From: Cruorifilaria tuberocauda
Lineage: Eukaryota; Nematoda; Chromadorea; Rhabditida; Onchocercidae
Length of the DNA stretch: 64,000 nucleotides
Direction: 5' to 3'
Assembly: GCA_013365365.1 (NCBI GenBank)
Contig: JABVXU010000270.1
Span: 1-64,000, forward strand
The notes beneath the pieces were generated by a model, which saw nothing but the letters and a program-made list of their open reading frames with translations, had not been told where the DNA came from and did not search any database. A program made the translations under genes and the position numbers. Of the stretch, positions 48,772-62,256 are shown in pieces (position 1 is the stretch's first letter; every line of letters begins with the position of its first letter).

Positions 48772-50724
48772 ATTTGACCATATGATCGATATCTCTACAA
48801 TATTACAATTAATGTTATTTTTGATTACTCTATAGCAAAAGACAAAATATTTTATGTATTTATCAAGTGCATAAAATCTATCTTTTCTATTTATTTTTTT
48901 GCAACATAATTTTTTCTTATGCGAATTATTCCTTATCTAACGAATATTATCGTAGTAACAAATTTTTAAAAATTTTTTCTACCTAAATTTTATCACATGA
49001 AAAATTATCACATAATACTAAAAAATCTTTGACAATTAATAAACACTCTACCGTTTGAATATCTGCTTCAATCAAAGATAACTAGAAAGTTTCGAAATGA
49101 TTTAAATTAAAATATAGAAAATTTAATTCTTTAATGCAGAGGAAAAGGAGAACAAACACAGCTGAAGTACATAATTCATAAGAATGGAAATCTAACATTT
49201 ATGAAATTTTAGGAAACAAAGCATAATTTATTGATCTTATCGAAAAAAGGAGTGATACTATTATTCAATCTTGAGTGATGATGGCAACAGAAATGCATAA
49301 ATTTTTATGAATAAATTATACCAGAGCAATTCGAAGTACATTGCTGATAATCTAAAATAACAGATACAGAAGTCAATTTGTATCAAAAATACTGAAATTA
49401 AAAATGAATGAAAAGAGTAAGAATTAAATAATATGCAAAATTACAAATATATGGCGAAAATGGTGGAAGCTGAGAATAAAAGAAGTAATTGAGAGTAAGA
49501 ATGGAGAGAGTATAGAACATTGAGTTCAAAAAGGATCTAAAAATCCTGCAAATGATACGTTAACACTTGCAATATCTGTTTTAAAATTGAAAATCGCTCA
49601 CGAGGGGTTTGAGTTCACTTTGCCAAAGCCAAAGTTATAAACCTGATTTAATTTGGCGGTTTAATTTTAAGTGGTTATAGGGTGGAGAGGATGAGGTAGT
49701 TTGCTTTGCCCTAAGGTTGAAATTAGGTTGGATAGAGCTTGTAAGTTAAATAATCTTTATCATATAGATAAATTAACGTTTGCACAACTGAAGTAATTTA
49801 TGTTTTTATAAGTTTCAGTTAATTAATGTTGCAGTGATATTACTACTACTCAAGAAAACATATTGGCGTTTGTAAAATTAAGGAAAGTAGGAAGAGAGAG
49901 AGAGAGAGAAAGAAAGAGGGGAAAGAAGCGAAAGTGGTGCATTATCCTCAACAAAAGGTTAACGAAGATATAGATCAGTTTAATTAGAATCATTACTAGT
50001 ACATATTATAATGTTCTAGTTTATTTCTCATGAGCTAATATTGTTTTGAGGTAGAAGATAAATGAGATGGAAAAGATAAATAATAAGAAATCATTTCAAA
50101 CGACAGTCAGTGTTTGTTCAGTGTTGCGATTTGCTTTTGAATATGCTTTATTGGTTCATCTTAACTAGTTTGTTAACCTTCTTATCATTTTAAAATCTTA
50201 GATTGATGAGTTTATGTGATTGATTTTTTTTGGTTTAGTTCATTTTGTTCGTTTTCCCCTATGATCGATGCAGTTCGCAAGCAATGTTTACATTTTTAAA
50301 TTTCGTGCATAAATTATTTGGCATGGATTAAATGTAAATGTATAAATGGATTTTATTTTTTGCGTGGAAAAATTTTATCAGATTATGGAACTCTCCAATA
50401 TCTCAACATATTATCTATAATTATACTATGCTTACGAATAATCATATTATCAATTGGGTTTATAATTCTCATTATTTTACGCATTAGTGAGAGTTATGGA
50501 ACTCAGGTGTCGATTCGAAATAAATACAAAAACATCGAAAGAGTGAACAAGAGAACAAATGCTTTATTACTTTATGGTAAGTAATTCTTAAATTGTCTCA
50601 TTATATGAATATATGCTGAAAATTTTGATTTTTTAAAGTTATAGTGCACCTGATTATCAAAGAAGTTTGATGAATTTTTGAAATAAAACTTTCGACTTAT
50701 AGGGGAGGGGATTTATCTAAAGAG
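48772..50724. promoter_or_regulatory. Divergent upstream region of bir-1 and the 50725 gene
   Basis: About 1.95 kb with no supported coding exon. A GA microsatellite lies at 49890-49910. An 88-codon ORF at 50318-50584 ends in a strong donor (TATG|GTAAGTAA) but cannot join the next exon in frame, so at most it is a 5' untranslated exon. The acceptor TTATAG ending at 50702 lies 22 bases before the ATG and could take a spliced leader. Confidence 0.5.
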
Positions 50725-53700
50725 ATGGATCGCTGCGATTTATTGGAGCATGTCCGACGACGGATTTTAAACGGTAAATGTTCCATAAGATTTATATACC
50801 TAATCACACATACATGTTAAGGTAGAAATTTGTAGTTTTGTAAAAATTGGAAATCAAGGTATGGTATGGAAGTAAAATGTAGTTAAAGGTAGGAATGGGA
50901 ATAATAAAACGGGATGTAAATAAAAGTCTTGTATTTGTTATGATATCTAGCATAGAATGGCAGGCAATGTTATTTAAAAATACTTTAGAATTTAAAATTA
51001 CTACACTGAATATTATCATATGGTATTATATGCTGATACGCAGTATCCTACGAGAATAATCTTCGAAATTCAGATAAAAATAAGACAAGCAGTTGGAAGA
51101 GCCACGGAGTTGAGAAGACTGCAAATAAAGCTCGGAAGTTTCGTGCAGCGTGTAATGGGGTACCATGTGCAAAGAATACATTTGAAAATAATGTGTTGCG
51201 GAAGGCACAAAGAATCCGCACTTCCGTTGCATGTTAGCCAGACTTTTCTTTGCATTTTATTTTATCGCTTTAATATTCGATTTCTCTGGAATTTGCTATT
51301 AAAATAACTTCCAATATTGCAACAGTTTAAAAAATAAGATTAAATTCATTGTCTTTGGCTTCATTAAATGATACTAAAAGTTGATGGATATGTTATATTG
51401 TTAACAGTGAATAATGGAAGAAAAGATTTTATCATTTATTTTACAATTTTTCAAATTTCAGTTAAGCAGTGTTGTAGACGATTAAATGGTTATAAGGATG
51501 AAAATGTTGAAACTATTACTAAGCCTTTCAATTCCATGCCATCATTATACAATTTGGAAGGCCTTTCACGAGTCGAAAAGGTTATTTCTGATTACAAAAT
51601 ATGGATTTTAGTCTATGTTGTTTTAATATCGAAACGTGATTAGTGGTTATTATATTAACATTATCGTAGAGAAATTGGTAAAAATACTGTTTACTTTGAA
51701 GAGTATTGTATTAGTTTGTTATATTGTGATAAGAAAAAAACGAAACTCGAAACTATTCAAACTGTCTCATTTTTAACTATACCATATTAGCATAATAGCT
51801 TTACTGTATTCACGAATTTTTTTAGAACAACCGTGAAACTATGAAGTGTTATCGCAATAAACAGATCTCTACCGGTACCTGCGACTGTGGAAGCTGGGCA
51901 AACAATTCATCATTAGCATTTGAACAAAAGTAGTTATTTCCATATTTTAAGTGCTTGCATTTTCTTTTAGAAGAGTCTTCATTTGGAGTAAGGTACACGA
52001 ATTAAATTTCCGTGTTTTAGCATGATATGTCAAAACACATTTTCATGTTTCTTATACTATAAAGTCACATAATCGTGCATGCAGTGCACAATGATGCTTA
52101 TTAGGATTTCCATAAAGACTAGGAATGTTCAGTAAATTTGGTATTACGATCACTTAATTCAGCTATCATTCAATAACATATCAAAGCAAGTTGGATGTCC
52201 CCTAGCTGGTTCGTTTATATCTTCTCTTTCAGACAACAAATAGCAAAAGCTGTGGTAAATAGTTTTTTGTGTAATAGTAAAACGGATTCGCATTTGCTGC
52301 AGTCAGCAGGCTTGCGTACCAAGAATAAAGTGGATGGAAACAAGAAAGGCAAGATAGTACAGCCTCAAATTGCGATGGTAAAATGTGAGAATCAGTACTG
52401 ATATTAGTGAAATAAAAAGATAAGCGTTTGTTGAAAGTTCGGTTATGGACAGTTTTACACGACTGACAGATAATAAAAGAGAATTTTTAAGTACAATTAT
52501 GTTATAAAACACATCTTTCAGCCAGTGGTACTTTCAACTGCTCAGCGAAAAACAAAATGGTAGGTTTATTACTTGGCAGATTTTCTAAATATGAGCAATT
52601 TTTGGATAAAAAAAGATATTATGCAAATTAGTGATGGATTTTCTGTAAGATGCTAATTTTATTTTTATATTTAAGATATCACAACACGTAAATTTGGATA
52701 TCAGCAGCTGTGAACTTAGCAATTGCGAGGAAATTAATGTTAAAGTCAAGAAATCGTTCAGCACTTTGAATAATTTGGAAAACGATATCGATAAGTAATA
52801 TTTTCTATGTATTTCTCTTTTTTTTAGCAATTGATTGATTTTGATCTATCAGTGTTACCAACTATCACTGTCCGAAAAAGTGTGATTTTTCAGATTAGCA
52901 ATACATATCCATTCATTGCTTTTAATGTATATTCTAAGATATTAGAAGATCATTGTAGGAGATATATTATCGCCGTTCCTGCAGTAATGAAAGCCATCGA
53001 GAGTTAAGAATTAATCACGATGTCATTTGCCAATAGCTTTTTTCATGACAATTTTGTTGCAGGGCTGCACGCTTTTTGCAAGCATCATTTTCAAATCGAC
53101 TCTCAATTTCATCACTGGCTGAATGCGACAAAATGAATGACGATTCTTCGTTCAAAGGATTCAGTATGAGAAAGCATCCGTACAATGACCAACTCTTCTC
53201 TAAGGTTCGCGAATTACGCATTGTCATTTTCAGTATATTTTTTCAGCTTTTTCAAAACTTGCTTCCAACTATTAGTGTTAGACTTATAGCACAATATCAA
53301 AGGTGTAACACGTGGTAAAACGTTGGACTGTCGGCTGAGAGCTCATATTTCCTATGGAAGAAATGTTGCTGAAATGAGCCAACATCTTCGGGATTTTCAC
53401 GATGCATTTAGTAACCAAGCTCTGTTGCATAAACATGAAATCGGTGACGACGGGGTACGTATTACGCCAGTCCTCATGAGTCACATATCTTCACTTATTT
53501 CTCTTGGTTTCACGTGCGATAAGTTTATATTTTGCTTTTTTTGCATCGAACAATTTTTTTCTGGTCTTATAAAACAGAGAGGAGTGTGCTGCTTTTCTTA
53601 TAATATTATCAATTCACAAGCTTCACCTAACCGATTTTATTTATTGTAATACCAAAATATTGGTATAGAGTGTTTTGAAAAGATTATATAAATTCACATA

Positions 53701-56700
53701 ATCACCACTCTTAATAAAAAATTTTTATTGGAGGTAAGGTTTTTTTGTTCTTTCTGTGCACTGCTTTTGTGAACACCAATAGTTAATTAGTTAATATTTC
53801 CTTTTTATGATGTCCCCAAAAATTAATTCTCAACAAAAATATATAAAGCGAAGATAAGGTATCACAAAATCATCAATCGTATTACGAATAAAATTTTTCG
53901 GTGCAGGATAACAGAGTGGATGCAAATAGAAAAAAAAAGTTTGAATAAAATATTTATTTCATTTGTTGATAATTTATGAATGATGTATTTATTTGATTAA
54001 GTAATCATTGTGTTTCTTTTAATAACTTATTTTTTATTTGAAGAGACAACTGCTAAATTTTTTATGAAAATCTGAAAAAGAATGAACCAATTCTATTACA
54101 TGTTCCTTCTTAATCAAAAATTTATAATTTTCTAGAATTGATTAGGTTAAAGTAGGTATACATTTTCAGAATTTTCTATCGAACGAAAGATGTTTTGATC
54201 GGCAGAGCAACTTTTATGCAACCGTACAACAGCGCATGAATAAGGCGCTTCAACATAACTCAGTTTCCAATAATGTATCTTTTTAAATTAGGCGCATATT
54301 GTAGTTGTACTGTGTATTTTTTATAATTTGATTATTGTGAGTTATGTAGATGCACATGCAATGTAGTTATACAAATTGTAGCTTGATATGCACTTATCAT
54401 GAAATATAACTTGTCATTGAAGAATTATTTAAACATGGATACTGCATAATCATTTAAAAATGGATACTGCTTAATTGATGGTTGACTGGTTTAATTGATG
54501 TGCTAGGAAAAAGTTTCGAATTACATGTTCGTTCTGCTCTTAACCTCACCGCTCTCGCACCAAAATCTTGACTAGTTGTGTTTGTGGATAATGCTGAATC
54601 AACAATTCCATATGAGTTCTTAGCTGTGCATGCTTTTTATCTTTGGTCTGCGTTTGGATTAATTTATGGTTATGTTCTGATCATATTGTTTGTGTTCGGA
54701 AATATTGCTCTTTTGACGTTGTTTGTATCGTGTTGCATCTTTTCCTTTTTGTCAGAGTGTTAGTTTATTTGCAGATCATGCATCATTGGTCTCAGTATCC
54801 TCTGAAGGAACGGAACTGTGATCTAGTCAATATATCATCATATGCAAAGACAGATTCAGTTCAAAATAATGACGGTGATGATAGTAATGCAAAAAGTGTA
54901 GTGCATAGTAGCGAATCTGGAATTACACCACAAACGGTATATTACCCATCTGTATTTTATAAAATTTTGCCAATAATTCGTTAATGTAAAGATTATTCAT
55001 TTTAGATTATACAGCAGGAAAGGAGTTGTGATATGAACTTGATAAATGAATCACCGTCGACAGATTCCATTTTGAATGGTATACTAAATGTGTCTTATCA
55101 GTATAGGGAACATTCTTATGCAATCAATTTCTTTTATTACCTTCTTTTGATCCTAAGGAATAAATATAGTTATCCTTTTCGGAGAATAACAACCATCTCA
55201 TTTGTTTATTCTGGCTCCTTTTTGATTTCAAAATTAATTGAAAAACAATGGAAACTTTCTGTCTTACATGCAAAATATTCAAGATTCTTATTCAGAGTAC
55301 TATTTCAGTAACTTTTTCTGTTGTTAAAATATTTTTAGATATTAGTCAGAATGACAAAGTCAATAGTTTATCGAAATGGACATCCCAAGATTTATTGAAG
55401 CGTGAGCATTATGCAGATAACACTGTGAAAGCTCTCCGACAATTCTATAAAGATAGCATGTTATATTTCGTTGAGCTTCGTAAGTAAGTATCAGCCTTTT
55501 CCCGATTTGATATCTCTATTTTCTGTATTTTCGTAATTATTTTGCTGTCTTTTCATAATTAATTTACGAACGATAATCTTATCAACAGACATATGTTGAT
55601 TTAATGCAGTTAGGTTATCTTTGCTGAAAAGTTTCTGTTTCTGTGATCCTTAATCAATTTACAGACTCTATCGTCAGAAGAGGGCTGAAGATTTCTGGAA
55701 AGTGGATAACGAAGAAGAAAAAATAAAAACGGCATGTTTGCTACTGAAACGAAAATACATCGATTCAGTTCGCAGTGCAATGCCAACGGTAAGTATTAGA
55801 ATGACATGGATTTTTTTTTTCGAGTACGGTGTCTGCTGCTAATGTTCTCTATTCTTCAGAAGAATCTGGTCGATTATCATTTACATGAGACTGCTCGAAT
55901 ACAGCTGCTTAATCTCGATTTACAGAAGCACTTGGTACTATTAAGGTAAAGCTTACGTTTGAATTATACTTCTACTATTAGTTTTTTCGAATAATCAGAT
56001 ACAATAAAACCAATTCATATGTTTTCAGAACACAATATAATTTCGCTTATCACTATAGAAGAGATAATTGTTGAGCAGTAATCATCATACGACTCTATTA
56101 GCAACTTGCACATTGACTAAAAGTAAAGGCCTTTCAGAGGCAACAAGAAGAATTCGAATTTCGACAAATTTCGCCACGGTTCGGAAAAAGTACTTCTTTT
56201 GACGAAGAATTTCGAAAAAAATAATTTAGCCACTGAATTGGAGAGATGGGAACGAAAATTAAGGACACGTTCGCGTAATTATTTCTTTCGCTTTGTTTAA
56301 TATTTTATGGAAAATTGAAATGGTTCATTTACCAAACAGCATTCCATGTGCCTATCAGTGTTGGAATTAATCACTTTCAGTGGCCAAGAGTGTTTTTATT
56401 TCGAATAATATTCTCAACGTTATATTTTATTATTTTATGCCACAACTTCTATAGCATTTAAGCTGGAAGAGGATCACTATTCTTCAAATTCTTTTATAGT
56501 AATTAGGATGTACCGATGGGGATAAATGAATTATATAAACAAATTGTTTACCCTATAAAAACAGTCAAATGACTTAATCGTTTTATGATCTACGATATAA
56601 GTATATAAGTATTGCTAGAACTGAAAAACGAATAATATTCGAAAAATGATTTAAAATCATGTTCCTCCTTTTCATTTTGTCTATTTCTATTTTCCCGACT

Positions 56701-59700
56701 ATTTTCCTGATCAAATTATCCACCTATATTTTTAAGGCTTTAAAACTGATCGAAATCGTACATCAGACATTGGTAATACAAGGTCCTTATTTTCAAATCC
56801 ACTTCGAGTCGTTCGAAATATCCCAGAAGTAAAAGGTAGGTCCATAACGGTCTTTAACTCGTAAATGACTAGTATTACAAATAGTTCCATTTGAAATGTT
56901 GATGCTTTAGTGCGAAATTCAATGAGTTACAACAATAATTTACAACAGTTGCGTGAAGAGCTTGAATGGAAGAGAAGAGAAGCAGATTTCTTGAAAAGGA
57001 CATTCGATCAGAGAGTGATGCAAAGTGATCAGAGGTATGTACTTATGCATTTTGAAAGAAAAGATTTTCGCAGTTGCCGAAAGACACAAATACAATAGTA
57101 AGCAGACTATCTTCTATATTTTTTTCCTCTGCTTGTTCTGCATTTTTCCTGTTGGTTTTTATTTGATTTACCAAATTCAGACAATTTTCAGTAAAGAGGA
57201 CTCATTGAAGGCGCAAATTGACGCTCATGTACGTTACATTACGGAAACGGAAAAAGACATTGCACAACTGATTAAATTACAAAATGGAAATCGTAATCAA
57301 TTTTTCGTTGTCTTCCGTTTTTTTTTCTCTTATTTATTTTTGAATAATTTCTATGACTGTTCTATTCTTTTCATATATCGTTTTTTAGATGATAACAATG
57401 CGAGATTGGTTGTTGTCTCAACAGGAAGTTGTGAAAGCTATCCATCACCATCTTCGAAATTTAATTCAGTGGAATTCATTGCAGAAAGACCTTTGGAAGT
57501 TGATAAAAGAATAAGTTCCAATACAGATGTTCACTCCATAAACAAATCCTGTGATTCGGAATGGGGTTCTAAAGAACGAAGTTCAGAAAGCACTCAATTT
57601 TCGAGGTTTATATTAGAAGAAAAATCCGAAGCCAATAGTGTTTCTGAAAGGTGTAGAAATCTGAATTCACCAAGAAAAGCACGTGGTACTTGTTATTCCG
57701 TCGAATTGTCTTCAAGCAATACTTTGACACCTTCAAAACTTGCTTCTTTAGAAGAGCTTACTGGATCTTTTAAAGTGAACCATGTAGAAGAAAATTGTAA
57801 TACTTCGAATGAAACGCCATTATCTATCGACAATAAGTTAGTTACGACGGTTCCAACAGATCCTGCCCATGCAATTAGCTATTCACCAGGAAATAATCAT
57901 TCTGGTGAATTAATCTGTGTTGAAACTGGAAGTTTCAAGCAGAATACTTCGAAAAAGGCACTGTTAATGTCTGCTGTTTGTCAATCCGATACAAGCTGTT
58001 TTCAAGTGGAAAAACAAAAGCAGCCGGCCGCTGTAACGAACAATACAATGGACGGAAACGATACTGCTTCGGATCGATGCAATTTGCCTCCCAATGTTAA
58101 TGATGAACAATTTTTCACACCATTACCATCAGATATCGAAACGGACAATGAGGGAAATAATGATAATGGAATGGAAGGAGAGAGAACTATTTCGCAGGGT
58201 AACTTTCTGTTTCAATATTAGATTCTGGACAATTTCTTCACCTCATATGAATGTATATCGCTTGAATTCAATTATATAATATATTTTTACCTTTTGGATT
58301 TGAACGGGTTTTTGATCACTACTCAGTTTTCTGATCAATCCTCAGTTCTCATTTTTGTGCTGTAACGCAACTAAGCATATAAGTTATATATTCTAAGTTC
58401 TCTTATTTATTGATTTGAATTTTCATTACCGTTCCTGCAAGTTGGGTTTAGCATCTTGTCCTATTTCTAAGAAAATTAGATTATCTAAAAATCCTTTTGC
58501 TTGATTTTATGCATTCATCCAATGCTTAATTAATTAGGAAGCACGTAAAATTTTTTTCTTTCCTGAGAAAATTAGATAAACGTGAATAAAGGATAAGTTG
58601 TAATTCCAAACTCCATACTTTCAGAGTCGTTATCAAGTTTTCATACAACGGTTTCATCGCCTATTACAGATGAGCAAAAAAATAATAAGATTATAGTAAG
58701 TTCACTTTTGAAATTTGTATTTCTTCAGTAGTAACGATAAGCAGAAGTAATGCATTTGATTAATTTACTTATTCTTGGATATAGTATATTTGTAATAATA
58801 ATTGGGCCATATGGTATTTTATTAATCGATAATTCAAGTGAGTGAATTCAGCGGAACATGATATGGGGTATTCATAATATTTTTAGCATGTGAATAGCAT
58901 ATGGATTTCTGTTTTTTTTCTGACTTGATTTTGATATCATCCTCTTTATCATTCTAATTTCACATCTTTTTTTGTTGATAACATTGACGAATGTCATTGA
59001 TTTTCAGCAGAGGTCATCCCCTCCTACAAAATCGAGGAAATTTAAACTTACGGTCAGTCCACTTTCTTCATCGAAGAGTCCTATATCAGCTAGATACCAG
59101 GCATTGATGCCACGTGATGATAGTTCTAGAAGTTCCACAGATAGTTCTCGCACACCTGTAAGTCTATGATTTTTATTATTCAAGTGTTTTTTATGAAGTT
59201 ATTTTTATTCAAAAATCAGAATTTTTTATTGAGCGGTATTTATGGGAAATCGGTTGATATGTTGAGAGATTCTTGATTAAAATTCAAGATAATTTATTGA
59301 TGCTAAGAGCGGATTTATTCACTTTAGTTTGATTATGGTTGTATTCTTCATTTCAGAAGACAGGATCAAATCGTTGTATATCACCCTTGTCTGCTTCTCT
59401 GCTCGAATCCTTGTTGGAAGATTCCTTGACAACTATGGTGATGTTGAACCGCAGTCAACCTTTAAAGGATGAGACATTTGTGCTTTATGAAGGTTGTAAT
59501 AAGTTAAATGAGAATTCAACTTCATTACCTACGGACAGTTCATGGCAAAGTGATCAAAGTTATGATTTAAATAAAATTCCAGTGGTAAGCAATTATCCTT
59601 CTTTTGTGAAATTTATTTCTTTGAGCCTTAATCACAGTTTTTAAATCTAATAATAAAGAAACACAGGATTCCCTTTTAATTTTCCTAACTATGTTAACAT

Positions 59701-61165
59701 GATCAAGATAAGGATTACTTCTTTCACTTTTGAATTTTATTGTTTTTTTTTTCTTAATATTTGCAGTAGAGGAATTAGGATTAAAATACCCCTCAAATTC
59801 TCGTTAAGATATTCGGTCATTTTCTTATTCTTCTATCATTTTGTTTGATATCTTTTCAGCCTGACGACTTAATACCTGGCCTTGATTTGAGTAGTGTAAA
59901 TAGCAATGAAGCAGAAACAGTTGCTGAAGAAAATGATTTTTCTTTGAAGTTGGGGGAAACCAGTGTTACGGTAGAAACAAAAAATGATCGACTGATTAAA
60001 TCTCTTGAACCCATGTCATCACAGTGCAGGTATTAAATTAATTACAGTACAGCAAGATTCATATATTTCATTAAATCGTAGAGATCTTCTATGTTTTGCG
60101 AGAATATTTAACTGGATCTTACATAATATTGTTGAACTATGCACTACTTTATCTTTGTTTTATTTAGATGTTTCTAATTAGGTAAAATGCATTCATTTAT
60201 TTCAGATATTATTTAAGTGATGAAAAATGGACTGTCGCAGAAATCCACTCAGTCAGTGAGCAGATATGGAATTTGGTTAGCTTAAAGGAGCCTTTAGAAA
60301 TAGTGATCAGCAACGATCCGAATGTTATTGCATCACAGGAAGTACAAATGAGGTAGAAGTTTTTCGGGAAAGCGAAAAAAATTTCTCCTTAATACCGCAA
60401 TCACAAGTATTGAATGTTTATCCGGCTAAAGTTTCGTATCTTTGTCCTCTTTTGTTATTTCTCTTACTTGGATTGCACGTTTATTGCTTGCTAGGGTCCA
60501 ACTTTGTTTTAAAGTAGTAATGTCCTTGTAGTACGTCTGAAATAGAATAAATAAATAATGCAGACAAATGATCGCGGATCGATGCTGTGAAATTGTGCAG
60601 TGCTGTTTCAAGGAAGTTGGCCGCCGTCGATATATGGGACTAACAAATATTAATTGTTCCCGTCCTCGAAATCTGTTGCACCTTAAAGACATTCTTAAGA
60701 AACAGTTTTCTAAATATTACGAAAGTTAGTCTTTTCTTGAAATTAATAGTAATTTGACGGAAGTTTTCTCCAAGAAAACCGAATTTGATATTTGTTATAC
60801 AATACGCTGTTCAGTTGCAAAGCTTTTGGAAATCGTTGAAATAGTGAGGTTTTTGGTTAATAGTTGTGTAATTATTTTCTAGAACGCAATAATAGCTATT
60901 TATTGTGTTAACTAGATATTTTATTCTTATTAATTATTCATTATATTTAGTCAATAAATTCAATGCAAAGGAAAAAAGGCGTTGGGAAGTACTATCACGT
61001 GACCGTAATTCCGATATTGAAAATATCGTTCTGGAGGAGCTTTATGCGGAACAAGATAGTTGGGAAGATATATTAGAAAATTATGAAGAAGAAATCAAAG
61101 CTGAGATAGTTGCTGAATTATGGCATGAACAATTGGATAAGTCATTATCAGCTGTGGTTGTTTAA
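50725..61165 (+). CDS. Large Ser-rich, partly coiled-coil protein (CEP350-like?)
   Basis: Twenty-five exons join in phase: 50725-50773, 51074-51232, 51462-51580, 51826-51929, 52233-52377, 52676-52794, 53063-53204, 53290-53454, 54775-54936, 55006-55078, 55339-55483, 55665-55788, 55860-55945, 56138-56274, 56737-56835, 56911-57034, 57192-57292, 57389-58198, 58625-58695, 59008-59157, 59357-59584, 59860-60029, 60206-60352, 60564-60724, 60951-61165; about 1334 residues. The N-terminus is basic and low-complexity. A helical region (KALRQFYKDSMLYFVELRK to LQKHLVLLR) and a coiled coil (LREELEWKRREADFLKR) follow, then an 810-nt exon of Ser/Thr/Asn-rich, probably disordered chain. The C-terminus is helical and acidic (YAEQDSWEDILENYEEEIK). 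I do not firmly recognise it. The layout and the tail with a repeated short acidic helix recall CEP350/CAP350, a centrosomal microtubule anchor, but that is a guess. A 38-nt segment at 52522-52559 is excluded because it breaks frame. Confidence 0.75.
52522..52559 (+). other. Frame-breaking 38-nt cassette exon candidate
   Basis: TTTCAG precedes and GTAGG follows. The flanking exons (ending 52377 and starting 52676) already join in phase. Including it makes TG|A, a stop at the junction. Confidence 0.3.
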
Positions 61166-62256
61166 TATTCATTGTCAATACTTTATATTTTATAAGTTTC
61201 AGTCAATTTCTCTCAAAAATATCTTACTGCTATTTGGGTCATTTAGTTTTTGGTCCTATGCAGTTCGTTGTGTAATTGAGTCGATGGGATTGCAATAATC
61301 ACAGTAAGATATACTTAAAATTCAAAGATTATCTAACTCTTAGTAATGGCGATTCATAAATCTTCTGATGTCCCCGCTAACAGTATGAAGCTATTGTTCC
61401 CTCTAATCAAGTCATTCTTATTGAATGATTTCATTCTTGAATGAAATCATTTTTTTCTATTATCTTGAGTCCAGCTTTTTTCGACGTTATCAAAATGTGT
61501 TGTTTCCAACAAAGACAAGATACGATTGGTAGAAATAATTTTAAAACTTTTGAAAGACAGCAATATTGTTGATGGTATTGTTGCCACTTTGAAAAAAGCA
61601 CTGTTGCTTATAATTATTCCTCCACTTCTTTTGCTCATTTACTAATGATATCGGACTACTACTCTTATCAGCTTTCTCATTATTATTATCACTATTCATA
61701 ATTACTACCATTCATAATCTGTACTGTTTCATTTCATGTATTATTCATTTCATAGACAGAATGTGATCTGATTGTTTTAAAAATTGTATATAGTTGCTTT
61801 ATTATCTGAAGTGCAATATGTTTGGAATACATGTCTAAAATTGAAATCTTATTTATTGAGTAAATGGTGCTTTGGTCTTTCGTGATTTTCTTCTAGGTTT
61901 TAAGCCGTGTAACTTAGTCAGCTGTTTTACTTGGCATTTGTTATTTGGATGAGGAATAACATCGTCCTTGATGATTTTCGCGCTCTATAAATCAATCCCA
62001 AAAATGATAATAATTATCTGTTAACGTTCTGTATCAGATAATGGGTTAGAAGATTTAATAATGATATAAGTCTAAGTGACATATAGCATCGAAGTAAAGG
62101 ATTTATTAGTTTTCATTATTCTAATTCGATAAAAAAGGTGATTTGAAAGATGCATTAAAATTATCAAATTTTTTATGGGATCTAGCTGAGCTTTCTGAAT
62201 TAAATGGAAATTAAATTTTGCTAAAGTTGGATTGCAGGTGCTATTTCACTACGTTA
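61166..62256. other. Spacer between the 50725 gene and naa-50
   Basis: About 1.1 kb without a supported exon. It contains a perfect 12-bp hairpin followed by a T run at 61424-61457. The acceptor ATTGCAG at 62231-62237 lies 19 bases before the naa-50 ATG and could take a spliced leader. Confidence 0.55.
61424..61457 (+). repeat. 12-bp perfect hairpin followed by T run
   Basis: AATGATTTCATT (61424-61435), loop CTTG, AATGAAATCATT (61440-61451), then six T. It lies 260 bp after the stop codon of the upstream gene. It looks like a bacterial intrinsic terminator but is AT-rich, and such a role is not expected for a nuclear polymerase II gene. Confidence 0.8.

Noticed and set aside
50318..50584. 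88-codon ORF with a strong donor and a hydrophobic stretch
   Set aside because: It cannot join the following exon in frame; at best a 5' untranslated exon.
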